Assembly: GCA_963925805.1 (NCBI GenBank)
Contig: CAWUSE010000009.1
Span: 105,104 to 169,103, forward strand
Direction: 5' to 3'
Length of the DNA: 64,000 nt
Source of the DNA: UBA10347 sp905182135
GTDB taxonomy: Bacteria; Actinomycetota; Acidimicrobiia; Acidimicrobiales; UBA10347
The position numbers and the translations under genes were made by a program. Under the pieces are notes generated by a model. The model searched no databases. It had not been told where the DNA came from and saw only the letters and a list, made by a program, of their open reading frames with translations. Positions 55,501 through 63,659 of this stretch are shown here, piece after piece; position 1 is the first letter of the stretch, and the number at the start of each line of letters is the position of its first letter.

Positions 55501-56304
55501 ATGCATGAAACACTCAAAGACAAGGTCGTCGTCGTCACTGGCGGCGCAGGCGGTATCGGCCGAGCAATCTGCGAACGGTTCGCTGGTGTTGGCGCCAAGG
55601 TAGTAGTAAACGACATCAGCGATGACGGTACAAACGAGGTTGTCGACGCCATCAACGCATCCGGCGGAACAGCGATGGCGGGAATTGCCGATGTCTCCGA
55701 CAGCACCGCTGTTGGGACGATGATCAACGCGGTCATGGCCGAACACGGACGCATCGATGTACTGGTCAACAACGCTGGCCTGATTAGTCCAATGTTGCAC
55801 TTCTTCGAAGCCGACGAAGCTTGGTGGCGCCGCATTATTGACGTGAACCTGACCGGTCACTTCATTGTGTCGCACCCTGTCGCCCGCATCATGGCCAAAC
55901 AGGGTGGCGGCAACATCATCAACATGAGTTCGGGCGGGGCCACACGCGCCCACCGTGCCTTCACCGCCTATGACGCGACCAAGGGCGGCATCGAGGCACT
56001 CACCCGTGCCATGGCCCTCGACCTGGGCCCGTACAACATCCGAGTCAATGCACTGATGCCCGGTTCGATCGACACCACTGGCATGGACCTCGAAGCCCGC
56101 AAGCTACGCGGCGAGAACGTCCCACTCGGCCGTATTGGTGAACCGATCGATATGACAGGCGCAGCATTGTTCCTGGCGTCTGATGACGCCGCGTACATCA
56201 CCGGCGACGTCATCAAAATCGACGGGGGCATGCTCGCCCAGCAACGCTCGGCCACCGTCGACATCAAGCCTCCTTCCGACTTCCCGAAAATCGAGGACCT
56301 CTAA
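55501..56304 (+). CDS. SDR-family oxidoreductase
   Basis: The 267-residue short-chain dehydrogenase has the NAD(P) motif TGGAGGIG, NNAG, and the catalytic S-Y-K set in NMSSGG and YDATKGG. NDIS at the end of strand two suggests NAD preference. It oxidises an alcohol or reduces a ketone of unknown identity. AAGGAACT precedes the ATG. Its stop overlaps the HyuA start (TAATG), so it belongs to the HyuAB operon. Confidence 0.92.
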   Translation: MHETLKDKVVVVTGGAGGIGRAICERFAGVGAKVVVNDISDDGTNEVVDAINASGGTAMAGIADVSDSTAVGTMINAVMAEHGRIDVLVNNAGLISPMLHFFEADEAWWRRIIDVNLTGHFIVSHPVARIMAKQGGGNIINMSSGGATRAHRAFTAYDATKGGIEALTRAMALDLGPYNIRVNALMPGSIDTTGMDLEARKLRGENVPLGRIGEPIDMTGAALFLASDDAAYITGDVIKIDGGMLAQQRSATVDIKPPSDFPKIEDL

Positions 56305-58409
56305 TGGCTGAAACGCAGACCCGGGGTTACCGCATCGGTGCCGATGTCGGTGGAACCTTCACCGACATTGTCGTCGAAATGCCTGACGGCTCGCTCGAGT
56401 CGATCAAGGTGCTCACCACCTACGAGGACGGCCCCGAAATGGGCATTCTCAACGGCATCGCGCAGATCGCCGCCGAACACGACATCAACATGGCTGAGAT
56501 CGACCAGGTCATCCATGGCACGACGTTGGCCACCAACGCACTGATTGAACGCACCGGTGCCAAAACAGCGTTCGTCACCACACACGGCTTCCGCGATGTG
56601 ATCGAGACTCGCACCGAAGGACGGTTTGAGCAGTACGACCTGAACATTGTGCTGCCCACTCCTCTAATCGAACGAAAGGACCGCTACACCGTCCCCGAGC
56701 GCATGAACGCTCGCGGCGAGGTCTTGATCCCCTTCGATGAAAAAGCAGCCGGGCTGGTGATCGATGCCATCGCCGCCGAGCGGTACCAGGCCGTTGCGGT
56801 CGGTTTTTTACACTCGTACCGAAACGCCGACCATGAACGCAAGTTCCGCGACATGTTGCTCGACCGTTTGCCTGATATCGGCGTGTCGATCAGTTCCGAA
56901 GTTTCACCGCAGATGCGCGAGTTTGAGCGTTTCAATACCGTATGTGCGAATGCCTATGTTCAGCCCCTCATGGCGTCGTACCTGGTGCGACTCAAGGCCG
57001 AACTGCTTGAACGCGGCACAACGTGCCCGCTCTACCTCATCCATTCTGGCGGCGGCCTCATCAGCGTCGAGATCGCAGCTGCCTTTCCTGTCCGACTGAT
57101 CGAGTCGGGCCCTGCCGGCGGAGCAATCTTCGCTGCTGACCTGGCGGCCCGCTACGGACGCGACCGAGTCCTGAGTTATGACATGGGGGGCACCACTGCG
57201 AAGATCGCATTGATCGAGAACTACACGCCCCAAACAGCCAAGAGCTTCGAAGTCGCCCGCACGACGCGCTTCAAGAAGGGCAGCGGTATGCCCATTTCGA
57301 TTCCGGTAATCGAAATGATTGAGATCGGTGCCGGCGGTGGTTCGATCGCCAGCGTTGACTCCCTCGGACAGATCAGAATCGGCCCCCACAGCGCTGGTTC
57401 TGAACCTGGTCCCGCCGCCTACGACCGTGGGGGTGAGCACCCAACAGTGACTGATGCCAACCTGCAACTCGGCCGATTGCACCCCGACAACTTCGGGGCC
57501 AAAGACGTCACCTTGTCGCCTGAACGGGCTGCTGCTGCGATCAGATCCCAGGTAGGCGACCCACTCGGCATGGATAGCGACACCGCCGCTATCGGCATCG
57601 CCGAAGTCGTCGACGAAAACATGACGAACGCCGCCCGTGTCCACGCCGTTGAGAATGGCAAGGACCTGACCGGTTTTGCCATGGTCGCCTTTGGCGGAGG
57701 CGCTCCGCTGCACGCCACTCGGCTTATGGACAAGCTCGGGCTGGATGAGTTACTCGTGCCTCCTGGCGCTGGTGTCGGCTCCGCTATCGGCTTTCTTCGG
57801 GCACCATTTGCTTACGAGGCCGTCCGCAGTCTGTACACCCGTATTGATCAGTTCGATTATGACGCAGTGAACGCACTGCTAACCGACCTGACAAACGAAG
57901 CCGAAACATTCGTCCGCCAAGGGACCGACGCTGAGCTGACGGTCGAGCGGCAAGTGTCCATGCGGTACAAGGGCCAGGGTTGGGAAATCCCGGTGCATGT
58001 CGGTTTGGGAACCTTTGATCAGTTCGCAGCAGAGAACCTGGCCGGCGTGTTCACCAAGGCGTACGAAGAGTTCTTTGGTCGGGCAATCGACGACCTAGCA
58101 ATCGAGGCTGTGAGCTGGTCCGTCCGCGTTGCCTCAGTCCAGGAACGCCCCCCGGTAGTACCAATGCTCGAGGCCACGAACACCGTCGTATCTGATCAGC
58201 AACGTGCTATCTATGACCCCGTCGCACGAGCAACGGTGTCCGCTGCGGTTATCGAACGAAGTTCATTGTCACCAGGTGACGCCGTCATGGGCGCCGCAAT
58301 CATTGTTGAGTCCCAGACCACAACCGTGCTCGGCTCACATCACCGCGCGGTGGTGCAGAGCGATGACTCACTCTTGATCACCCGTATCGCTGAAGGAACC
58401 ACAGCATGA
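56304..58409 (+). CDS. hyuA: Hydantoinase A/oxoprolinase-type subunit (HyuA)
   Basis: The 701-residue protein is the ATP-binding subunit of the HyuA/HyuB family: N-terminal GADVGGTFTDIV and central SYDMGGTTAKIAL are the actin-like nucleotide sites, with GAGGGSIA between them. With HyuB it performs ATP-dependent ring opening of hydantoins, 5-oxoproline or N-methylhydantoin, or related carboxylations (acetone carboxylase type); sequence alone does not decide. It overlaps the SDR gene by one base and HyuB by four. Confidence 0.92.
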   Translation: MAETQTRGYRIGADVGGTFTDIVVEMPDGSLESIKVLTTYEDGPEMGILNGIAQIAAEHDINMAEIDQVIHGTTLATNALIERTGAKTAFVTTHGFRDVIETRTEGRFEQYDLNIVLPTPLIERKDRYTVPERMNARGEVLIPFDEKAAGLVIDAIAAERYQAVAVGFLHSYRNADHERKFRDMLLDRLPDIGVSISSEVSPQMREFERFNTVCANAYVQPLMASYLVRLKAELLERGTTCPLYLIHSGGGLISVEIAAAFPVRLIESGPAGGAIFAADLAARYGRDRVLSYDMGGTTAKIALIENYTPQTAKSFEVARTTRFKKGSGMPISIPVIEMIEIGAGGGSIASVDSLGQIRIGPHSAGSEPGPAAYDRGGEHPTVTDANLQLGRLHPDNFGAKDVTLSPERAAAAIRSQVGDPLGMDSDTAAIGIAEVVDENMTNAARVHAVENGKDLTGFAMVAFGGGAPLHATRLMDKLGLDELLVPPGAGVGSAIGFLRAPFAYEAVRSLYTRIDQFDYDAVNALLTDLTNEAETFVRQGTDAELTVERQVSMRYKGQGWEIPVHVGLGTFDQFAAENLAGVFTKAYEEFFGRAIDDLAIEAVSWSVRVASVQERPPVVPMLEATNTVVSDQQRAIYDPVARATVSAAVIERSSLSPGDAVMGAAIIVESQTTTVLGSHHRAVVQSDDSLLITRIAEGTTA

Positions 58410-60028
58410 GCCAGCAAGAAGTCCACTTCCAGATCATGTGGAATCGACTGATCTCGATACTCGAAGAACAGGCCATGACACTTGTCCGCACGGCCTTCAG
58501 TACGTCGGTTCGAGAAGCAGGTGACCTGTCAGCAGGGGTGTTCGACAAACAAGGCCGTATGGTCGCCCAGGCCGTGACCGGCACCCCCGGCCATGTCAAC
58601 ACAATGGCAGCGTCGGTCCCTCATTTCATCAATGACATCGGGCCTGAGCGGATCCACCCAGGCGATGTCTATCTAACGAATGACCCGTGGAAGGGCACTG
58701 GCCACCTGCACGACATCACCGTGACCACGCCCGTCTTTGTCAACGACGCTCTCATTGGTTTCTTCGCTGCGACGGCACACGTGGTCGATATTGGCGGGCG
58801 CGGCTATGGACCCGAGGCCAGCGAGGTCTACGAAGAAGGCATCCGCATCCCGATTATGAAGTGGGCCGACCGCGGCGAACTAAACCGCGACCTAGTCAAC
58901 ATCATCCGCATAAATGTGCGCGAGCAAGACCAGGTCATTGGTGACATCCACGGCCTCGCTGCATCAAACGAAACTGGCCGCCGACGGCTGGTCGAGATGC
59001 TCACCGAGTTCGACATGGCCGACATCGAGGACCTGACAGAGTTCATCTTCGACCGCACGCGTACCGCGACCATGGCAGCACTCAAGCTTGTCCCCACGGG
59101 CACCTATCGCAATGAGATGAACGTCGATGGCTACAACGACACGATCACATTGGCCGTCGAAATCGAGGTGACAGATGATGGCATGCACGCCGACTTCGCC
59201 GGAACCTCGCCGCTCTCCAACTTCGGCATCAATGTGCCCATCGTCTACGCCCAGGCCTACTTCACCTATGGCATGCTCGTTGCCCTGGCTCCAGAACTGC
59301 CGAACAACTACGCATCGCTGTTCCCATTTACGGTGAGTGCTCCCCCAGGCGTCATTCTGAATGCAACCGACCCCAATCCCGTTGCCGTCCGCCATGTAAT
59401 TGGACACTTCGTAACCGACTTATGCTTGGGAGCAATGGCCCCCGCCCTACCGGGGATCGTCCCAGCCGAAGGTGCCGGTGCATTGTGGAACTTCCAAGCG
59501 AGCGCTCGCACCGCTGACGTGTCCAAACCGCTACCGCCAGTCGAACTCCTGATGTTCAACAGCGGTGGGACGGGGGCTCGGCCCACTCTCGACGGCTTGA
59601 CGGCAACCGCGTTTCCATCCGGCGTCATGACCATGAGCGTCGAGGCAACCGAGCAGATCGGCCCCGTCGTGGTCTGGCGAAAGGAGATCCGCGAGAACAG
59701 CGGCGGTGCCGGCAAATACCGAGGCGGGCTTGGCCAGATCATGGAGATCGGCCCAGCAGACGGCTACCAGTTCGAGTTTTCGGCCATGTTCGACCGCGTT
59801 CTCAATCCGGCACAAGGACGCGCCGGCGGCGAACCTGGCGCCCCGGGTGCCGTGTATCTCAACGACGGCACTCCATTTCCCACAAAGGGTCGAGAACTGG
59901 TGCCAGCAGACGGACGCTTGATTCTCGAGCTGCCCGGCGGCGGCGGGTTTGGAAACCCTGCCGAACGGGACCCCGCAGCGGTCGCCAACGACCGGGCACA
60001 GGGCTACGTGACAGACGCTGACGCCTGA
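58406..60028 (+). CDS. hyuB: Hydantoinase B/oxoprolinase-type subunit (HyuB)
   Basis: The 540-residue protein is the partner of HyuA. It has the family segments TPGHVNTMAASVPHFI, GDVYLTNDPWKGTGHLHDITV (metal/substrate region) and a glycine-rich C-terminus (LELPGGGGFGNPAERDP). It overlaps HyuA by four bases (ATGA) and the following oxidase gene by one base. Together they form the catalytic hydantoinase-type complex. Confidence 0.92.
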   Translation: MSQQEVHFQIMWNRLISILEEQAMTLVRTAFSTSVREAGDLSAGVFDKQGRMVAQAVTGTPGHVNTMAASVPHFINDIGPERIHPGDVYLTNDPWKGTGHLHDITVTTPVFVNDALIGFFAATAHVVDIGGRGYGPEASEVYEEGIRIPIMKWADRGELNRDLVNIIRINVREQDQVIGDIHGLAASNETGRRRLVEMLTEFDMADIEDLTEFIFDRTRTATMAALKLVPTGTYRNEMNVDGYNDTITLAVEIEVTDDGMHADFAGTSPLSNFGINVPIVYAQAYFTYGMLVALAPELPNNYASLFPFTVSAPPGVILNATDPNPVAVRHVIGHFVTDLCLGAMAPALPGIVPAEGAGALWNFQASARTADVSKPLPPVELLMFNSGGTGARPTLDGLTATAFPSGVMTMSVEATEQIGPVVVWRKEIRENSGGAGKYRGGLGQIMEIGPADGYQFEFSAMFDRVLNPAQGRAGGEPGAPGAVYLNDGTPFPTKGRELVPADGRLILELPGGGGFGNPAERDPAAVANDRAQGYVTDADA

Positions 60029-61227
60029 TGGAGCCAGAGGCACAACGCTCGACCTATGACGTGGTGATCGTCGGTGGTGCAATCATTGGGTCTTCGATTG
60101 CCTGGTTCCTCTCGGATAATCCCGACTTCGATGGGTCCGTCTTGGTCGTCGAGCGCGACCCCACCTATACGAACGCATCCACATCGCACACCAACAGCTG
60201 CATGCGCCAACAGTTCTCGAACCCGCTGAACATCAAGATGTCACAGTTCGCCGCCGAGTTCGTGCGCAACTTCCGCCAGTTCATGCACAACGATCCTGAA
60301 GTGCCTGAACTCGCCGTCAACCATTTCGGTTACATGTACCTGGCCGACACCCAGAAGTTCGCGGACACCTTGCAGAGCAACCAGGTCATCCAGAAGGCCA
60401 ACGGCGCTGGCACCGCAATCATGACTCCAGCACAGATCAAGGCGGCCTACCCTTTTTATAACGTCGACGACATCATTTGCGGCAGTCATAATCTCATCGA
60501 CGAGGGCTACTTCGATGGTGGCACCATGTTCAATACCTGGCGCACCAAGGCCCGCCAGAACGGCGTCGAGTACCTGGCCGCCGAAGTGGTCGACATCACG
60601 GTCGATTGCGACCGGGCAACAGCCGTGACGCTATCCACGGGCCAGACGATCTTCTGCGGCACGGTCGTGAACGCCGCTGGCCCCCGAGGCTCCAACGTCG
60701 CATCCTTGGTTGGTTTGGACCTGCCTATCGAGCCCCGCAAACGTTTCACGTTCGTTTTCGACTGTGCCGACCAACTCGATCGTGATGTTCCGCTAACCAT
60801 CGACCCAAGCGGTGTCCACGTTCGGACCGAGGGCAATGCCTACATGGCTGGTTGCACGCCTGACCATGACCCCGCCGTGGCGTTTGACGACTTCGCTATG
60901 GACGCTGACATCTGGGAAGACAAGGTCTGGCCTGCGCTCGCGCATCGGATTCCCGCCTTTGAGAGGATCAAGGTGCAAAACCGGTGGGCCGGCCACTACT
61001 CGTATAACGATCTAGATCACAACGTGATCGTCGGCCCACACTCGCGGATCGCCAACTTCATCTTCGCGAACGGCTTCTCTGGTCATGGGCTGCAGCAGTC
61101 GCCCGCGATTGGTCGAGGCGTGGCCGAACTGATTACTTACGGCGAGTACCGAGCGCTTGACATGACCCCGCTTGGCTATGACCGCATCGAGCGAGGCGAG
61201 CCATTCATCGAGACAGCGATCATCTGA
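60028..61227 (+). CDS. FAD-dependent amino-acid/sarcosine-type oxidoreductase (DAO family)
   Basis: The 399-residue flavoprotein begins with YDVVIVGGAIIGSSIAWFL, the FAD-binding beta-alpha-beta fold in the VGGxxxGSS form used by DAO-family oxidases, and ends with FIFANGFSGHGLQQSPAIGRGVAEL, the family's C-terminal FAD contact. Members oxidise amino acids, sarcosine, dimethylglycine or glycerol-3-phosphate. It ends the ArsR-SDR-HyuAB operon, which hints at a secondary amine or amino acid product of ring opening; this is inference. Confidence 0.9.
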   Translation: MEPEAQRSTYDVVIVGGAIIGSSIAWFLSDNPDFDGSVLVVERDPTYTNASTSHTNSCMRQQFSNPLNIKMSQFAAEFVRNFRQFMHNDPEVPELAVNHFGYMYLADTQKFADTLQSNQVIQKANGAGTAIMTPAQIKAAYPFYNVDDIICGSHNLIDEGYFDGGTMFNTWRTKARQNGVEYLAAEVVDITVDCDRATAVTLSTGQTIFCGTVVNAAGPRGSNVASLVGLDLPIEPRKRFTFVFDCADQLDRDVPLTIDPSGVHVRTEGNAYMAGCTPDHDPAVAFDDFAMDADIWEDKVWPALAHRIPAFERIKVQNRWAGHYSYNDLDHNVIVGPHSRIANFIFANGFSGHGLQQSPAIGRGVAELITYGEYRALDMTPLGYDRIERGEPFIETAII

Positions 61228-61631
61228 TCCCACGCTCGGTCCATCGCGTAACTCCTCGCCGCTATCTCGCGAAGTATTGGCTCCACGGCAAGGCCCACCG
61301 CTTCAGCACCAACAACCTCGTTCCCTGATCATTGGCGAAGCCGACTCGGACCGACCAAAACCACATGTTGTCTTGTCGATAGCTCTCGCTCAATGACAAA
61401 GCACCTGCTCACCGTGAGCCCCGCTGCCACTCGAAGCCCTTCCCATTACTTGTGTTCGGTCTCGGACCAATCTCGCTTAGGCCCTGCGTTTCGGCTACTC
61501 GAACCTCACTCGTCGCCGATGACCTTGAACGCGCCCAAGACGTGAACCACCCATCTACGGCGGTTGACAACTAGCGCGCTGCGAATTCCACATAATGAGC
61601 TTCGCTGCGGCGTCTAGTTCGCCCAAACAGA
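61228..61631. other. Intergenic region between convergent operons
   Basis: These 404 bases separate the HyuAB operon from the convergent sulfotransferase-like gene. I see no gene, no repeat and no clear terminator hairpin. Confidence 0.45.
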
Positions 61632-62381
61632 TCAGGCTGTTCCGACATCAGCGAACTCAGCTAGACGTTCATACAGAGGCAAGGCTTGTTCCAACACAGA
61701 TTCTGTCTGCACCGGCACTGAACGTTTCGAGGGTTCGTAGCGAGCAAAGCCTGTGGACTGATGAACATTTTTGTACCAATGCTGAGCCCACGCTCCGTCT
61801 TCGGGTTTGGGTCCCGCTAGCCAAGAAAGCGCCGCTGGGTCAAAGGGCAATCCGATTCGGTCGCACACCGACGACAGCACGCTTGCCGGATCCTTCAGCA
61901 ATGCTTGTGTCTCGATGACAACCGGGTTGCCTCCTGCAGCCAGGATCGCATCGAGCAACTCGACCGACTCGACCAAACCTGTGTCAGCGAGTTCGCAATC
62001 TGGGAGTTGCACCGACAGCGACGCCAGCATGTCGCGAGGATGGCGAACCAGAAGAATGTTCTCGGTGTGCGCCAAGTGTGCCCGATCGACACCCTTCAGA
62101 TGGTGTGCCATCTGCTTGATGTACAAGACCGGCGTGGGGCACGGACCCAGGATCACATCACGGATGACATCGTTCGCATCGAGTTGTTGGCTGGCCAGAA
62201 TGTCTTGGACCCCTGGATGGCCCCGATCATCAAACGTCAAATAGTGAGCGTAAAGCGGTTCGTCGTAAACACTCGTGTCGGCTCGTTGACGCCACGAATA
62301 CATCAGCGCCGTCGAAATGTTGCGCGGACCGGACCAGCACTGGATGCGGGTAACGCCGTCGGTGGGTGCGTTCCAACTCAT
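61632..62381 (-). CDS. Sulfotransferase-like P-loop protein
   Basis: The 249-residue protein has SGPRNISTAL (17-26), the phosphosulfate-binding loop of sulfotransferase-like proteins, followed by DEPLYAHYL and the later VRHPRDMLASL motif that would bind the 3' phosphate of PAPS. It overlaps the aminotransferase gene by four bases on the same strand. Proteins of this subgroup are often found next to or fused with class IV aminotransferases; their reaction is not established to my knowledge. Confidence 0.85.
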   Translation of the reverse strand: MSWNAPTDGVTRIQCWSGPRNISTALMYSWRQRADTSVYDEPLYAHYLTFDDRGHPGVQDILASQQLDANDVIRDVILGPCPTPVLYIKQMAHHLKGVDRAHLAHTENILLVRHPRDMLASLSVQLPDCELADTGLVESVELLDAILAAGGNPVVIETQALLKDPASVLSSVCDRIGLPFDPAALSWLAGPKPEDGAWAQHWYKNVHQSTGFARYEPSKRSVPVQTESVLEQALPLYERLAEFADVGTA

Positions 62382-63313
62382 AGGCGGGACTCGTAACCAC
62401 CCGACGCGACCTCGGCAGCCATCGCTGCTTGATACAGCTCTCGAAGTCGCTCGCTCATAGGGCCTTGAGTACCGTCGCCGATAGTGCGGCCATCGATCGT
62501 ATGTACCGGTGTCAGGCCGCCGAATGTCCCGGTCACGAAGGCCTCGTCGGCGGCGTACACATCGGTCAGTGAGAACGGGGCGCGGTGGGCAGGGATTCCG
62601 GCTGCCTCGGCAACTTCGACCATCAGAGCGCTGGTGATGCCATTGAGGTTGTATTGGCCGGTCGCTGTGAAAATTTCATCGTTCTTGACGATGAAGAAGT
62701 TGGTGGCATTGCATGTGGCCACTGCGCCCGTTGGGTCGAGCATGAGGGCTTCATCAGCACCTGCGTTCGTGGCCTGGATCAAGGCGATTACTTCATGCAA
62801 CTTCGAGTGACAGTTCAGCTTCTGGTCGAGGGTGTCTGGCGGGGGGCGCCGCACTGTTGCGGTAAATAGCGAGATGCCCTCGTCACGGACTATGGGATCG
62901 GCTGCTTTGTGTTCGGCGATAATGACGATATTCGGTCCGCCAATGCAGTTCGACGGGTGCTGCGACGGCGTCTTCTTATCGCCACGAGTCACCATCAAAC
63001 GCACATGCACGTTGTCGTGCATGTCGTTGCGGTCAACGGTCGCTCTCAACGCAGCGGTCACGCCAGCCCGGTCCATGCCGAGGTTGATACATGTCGCTGC
63101 TGAACCTGCAAAAAGCCGGTCGAGGTGACGATCGAGGAAGGCAAAGACGTCGTGATGCAGCCGGATGCCTTCCCAAATGCCGTCACCGACGAGGAAGCCG
63201 CTATCGAATACCGAGATCTTGGCTTCGTGGCGAGGGAAAAATTCGCCATTGATGTAAATCTCGACGGTTGCATTTCGCTCATCGACCAACGCTTGATGCG
63301 TACTCTTTGTCAC
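62378..63313 (-). CDS. Class IV aminotransferase (branched-chain aminotransferase-like)
   Basis: The 311-residue PLP enzyme of fold type IV has ISVFDSGFLVGDGIWEGIRL at the N-terminus, a PLP lysine candidate in DQKLNCHSKLHEV (K165 or K171), GAVATCNATNFFIV and FVTGTFGGLTPV near the phosphate site. It transfers amino groups between branched-chain or D-amino acids and 2-oxoacids; which is unclear. The GTG start at 63313 is supported by the relic at 63659, whose 5' end encodes the same TKSTHQAL. It is coupled to the sulfotransferase-like gene. Confidence 0.9.
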   Translation of the reverse strand: MTKSTHQALVDERNATVEIYINGEFFPRHEAKISVFDSGFLVGDGIWEGIRLHHDVFAFLDRHLDRLFAGSAATCINLGMDRAGVTAALRATVDRNDMHDNVHVRLMVTRGDKKTPSQHPSNCIGGPNIVIIAEHKAADPIVRDEGISLFTATVRRPPPDTLDQKLNCHSKLHEVIALIQATNAGADEALMLDPTGAVATCNATNFFIVKNDEIFTATGQYNLNGITSALMVEVAEAAGIPAHRAPFSLTDVYAADEAFVTGTFGGLTPVHTIDGRTIGDGTQGPMSERLRELYQAAMAAEVASGGYESRL

Positions 63314-63407
63314 CCCCTGAACCTACCGCGGTACAGCACTCGTAAAGACTTCATTGGACGAGCACCACTGTTGTGTTCAGATGCCGTTACCCCGTTGTGC
63401 CATGACA

Positions 63408-63437
63408 AGGCGATGCCTGTGGCCCCAGGCATCGCCT
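63408..63437. promoter_or_regulatory. Perfect 12-bp hairpin in the aminotransferase leader
   Basis: AGGCGATGCCTG (63408-63419) and CAGGCATCGCCT (63426-63437) form a perfect 12-bp stem with a six-base loop, 95-124 bases upstream of the aminotransferase start. Neither strand has a T-run after it. It may be a leader structure or the end of the decayed upstream copy. Confidence 0.45.
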
Positions 63438-63504
63438 GTAGAACGACGCTTACCGTTGCTGTCTCTCGCCAAATTTGCGTGCTTCCCGGGAGAAGTGCGC
63501 AAAC

Positions 63505-63659
63505 CTGAAAACCACTATTGAACACGGAGATCTTGTGAACACGGAGATCTTGTGAACACGGAGATCTTGGCCTCGCGTCGTGGGATGAAGCCACGGTAGA
63601 TGCAGATCTCAACGGCGCCGTTTCCGCGTAGCCAGAGCTTGATGCGTAGATTTCGTCAC
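63505..63659 (-). pseudogene. Degenerate 5' copy of the class IV aminotransferase gene
   Basis: The minus strand from GTG 63659 encodes TKSTHQAL, then after a frameshift AVEICIYRGFIPRREAKISVF and, after an insertion, NSGF. These match TKSTHQALVDERNATVEI, YINGEFFPRHEAKISVF and DSGF of the intact gene starting at 63313. The insertion is two extra copies of a 17-bp unit, which breaks the frame again. Similarity fades after about 63505. It is a truncated tandem duplicate of the neighbouring gene. Confidence 0.88.
63520..63569. repeat. Three direct copies of a 17-bp unit inside the aminotransferase relic
   Basis: GAACACGGAGATCTTGT occurs at 63520-63536 and 63537-63553, with a third copy at 63554-63569 (last base changed). 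The intact gene has only one equivalent. The unit is the reverse complement of the KISVF-coding DNA. Confidence 0.95.

Noticed and set aside
56904..57713. Minus-strand 269-codon frame within hyuA
   Set aside because: Antisense shadow of a conserved gene, with no recognisable motif.
63520..63569. Possible CRISPR-like repeats
   Set aside because: The three units are contiguous with no spacers and lie in a recognisable gene relic.
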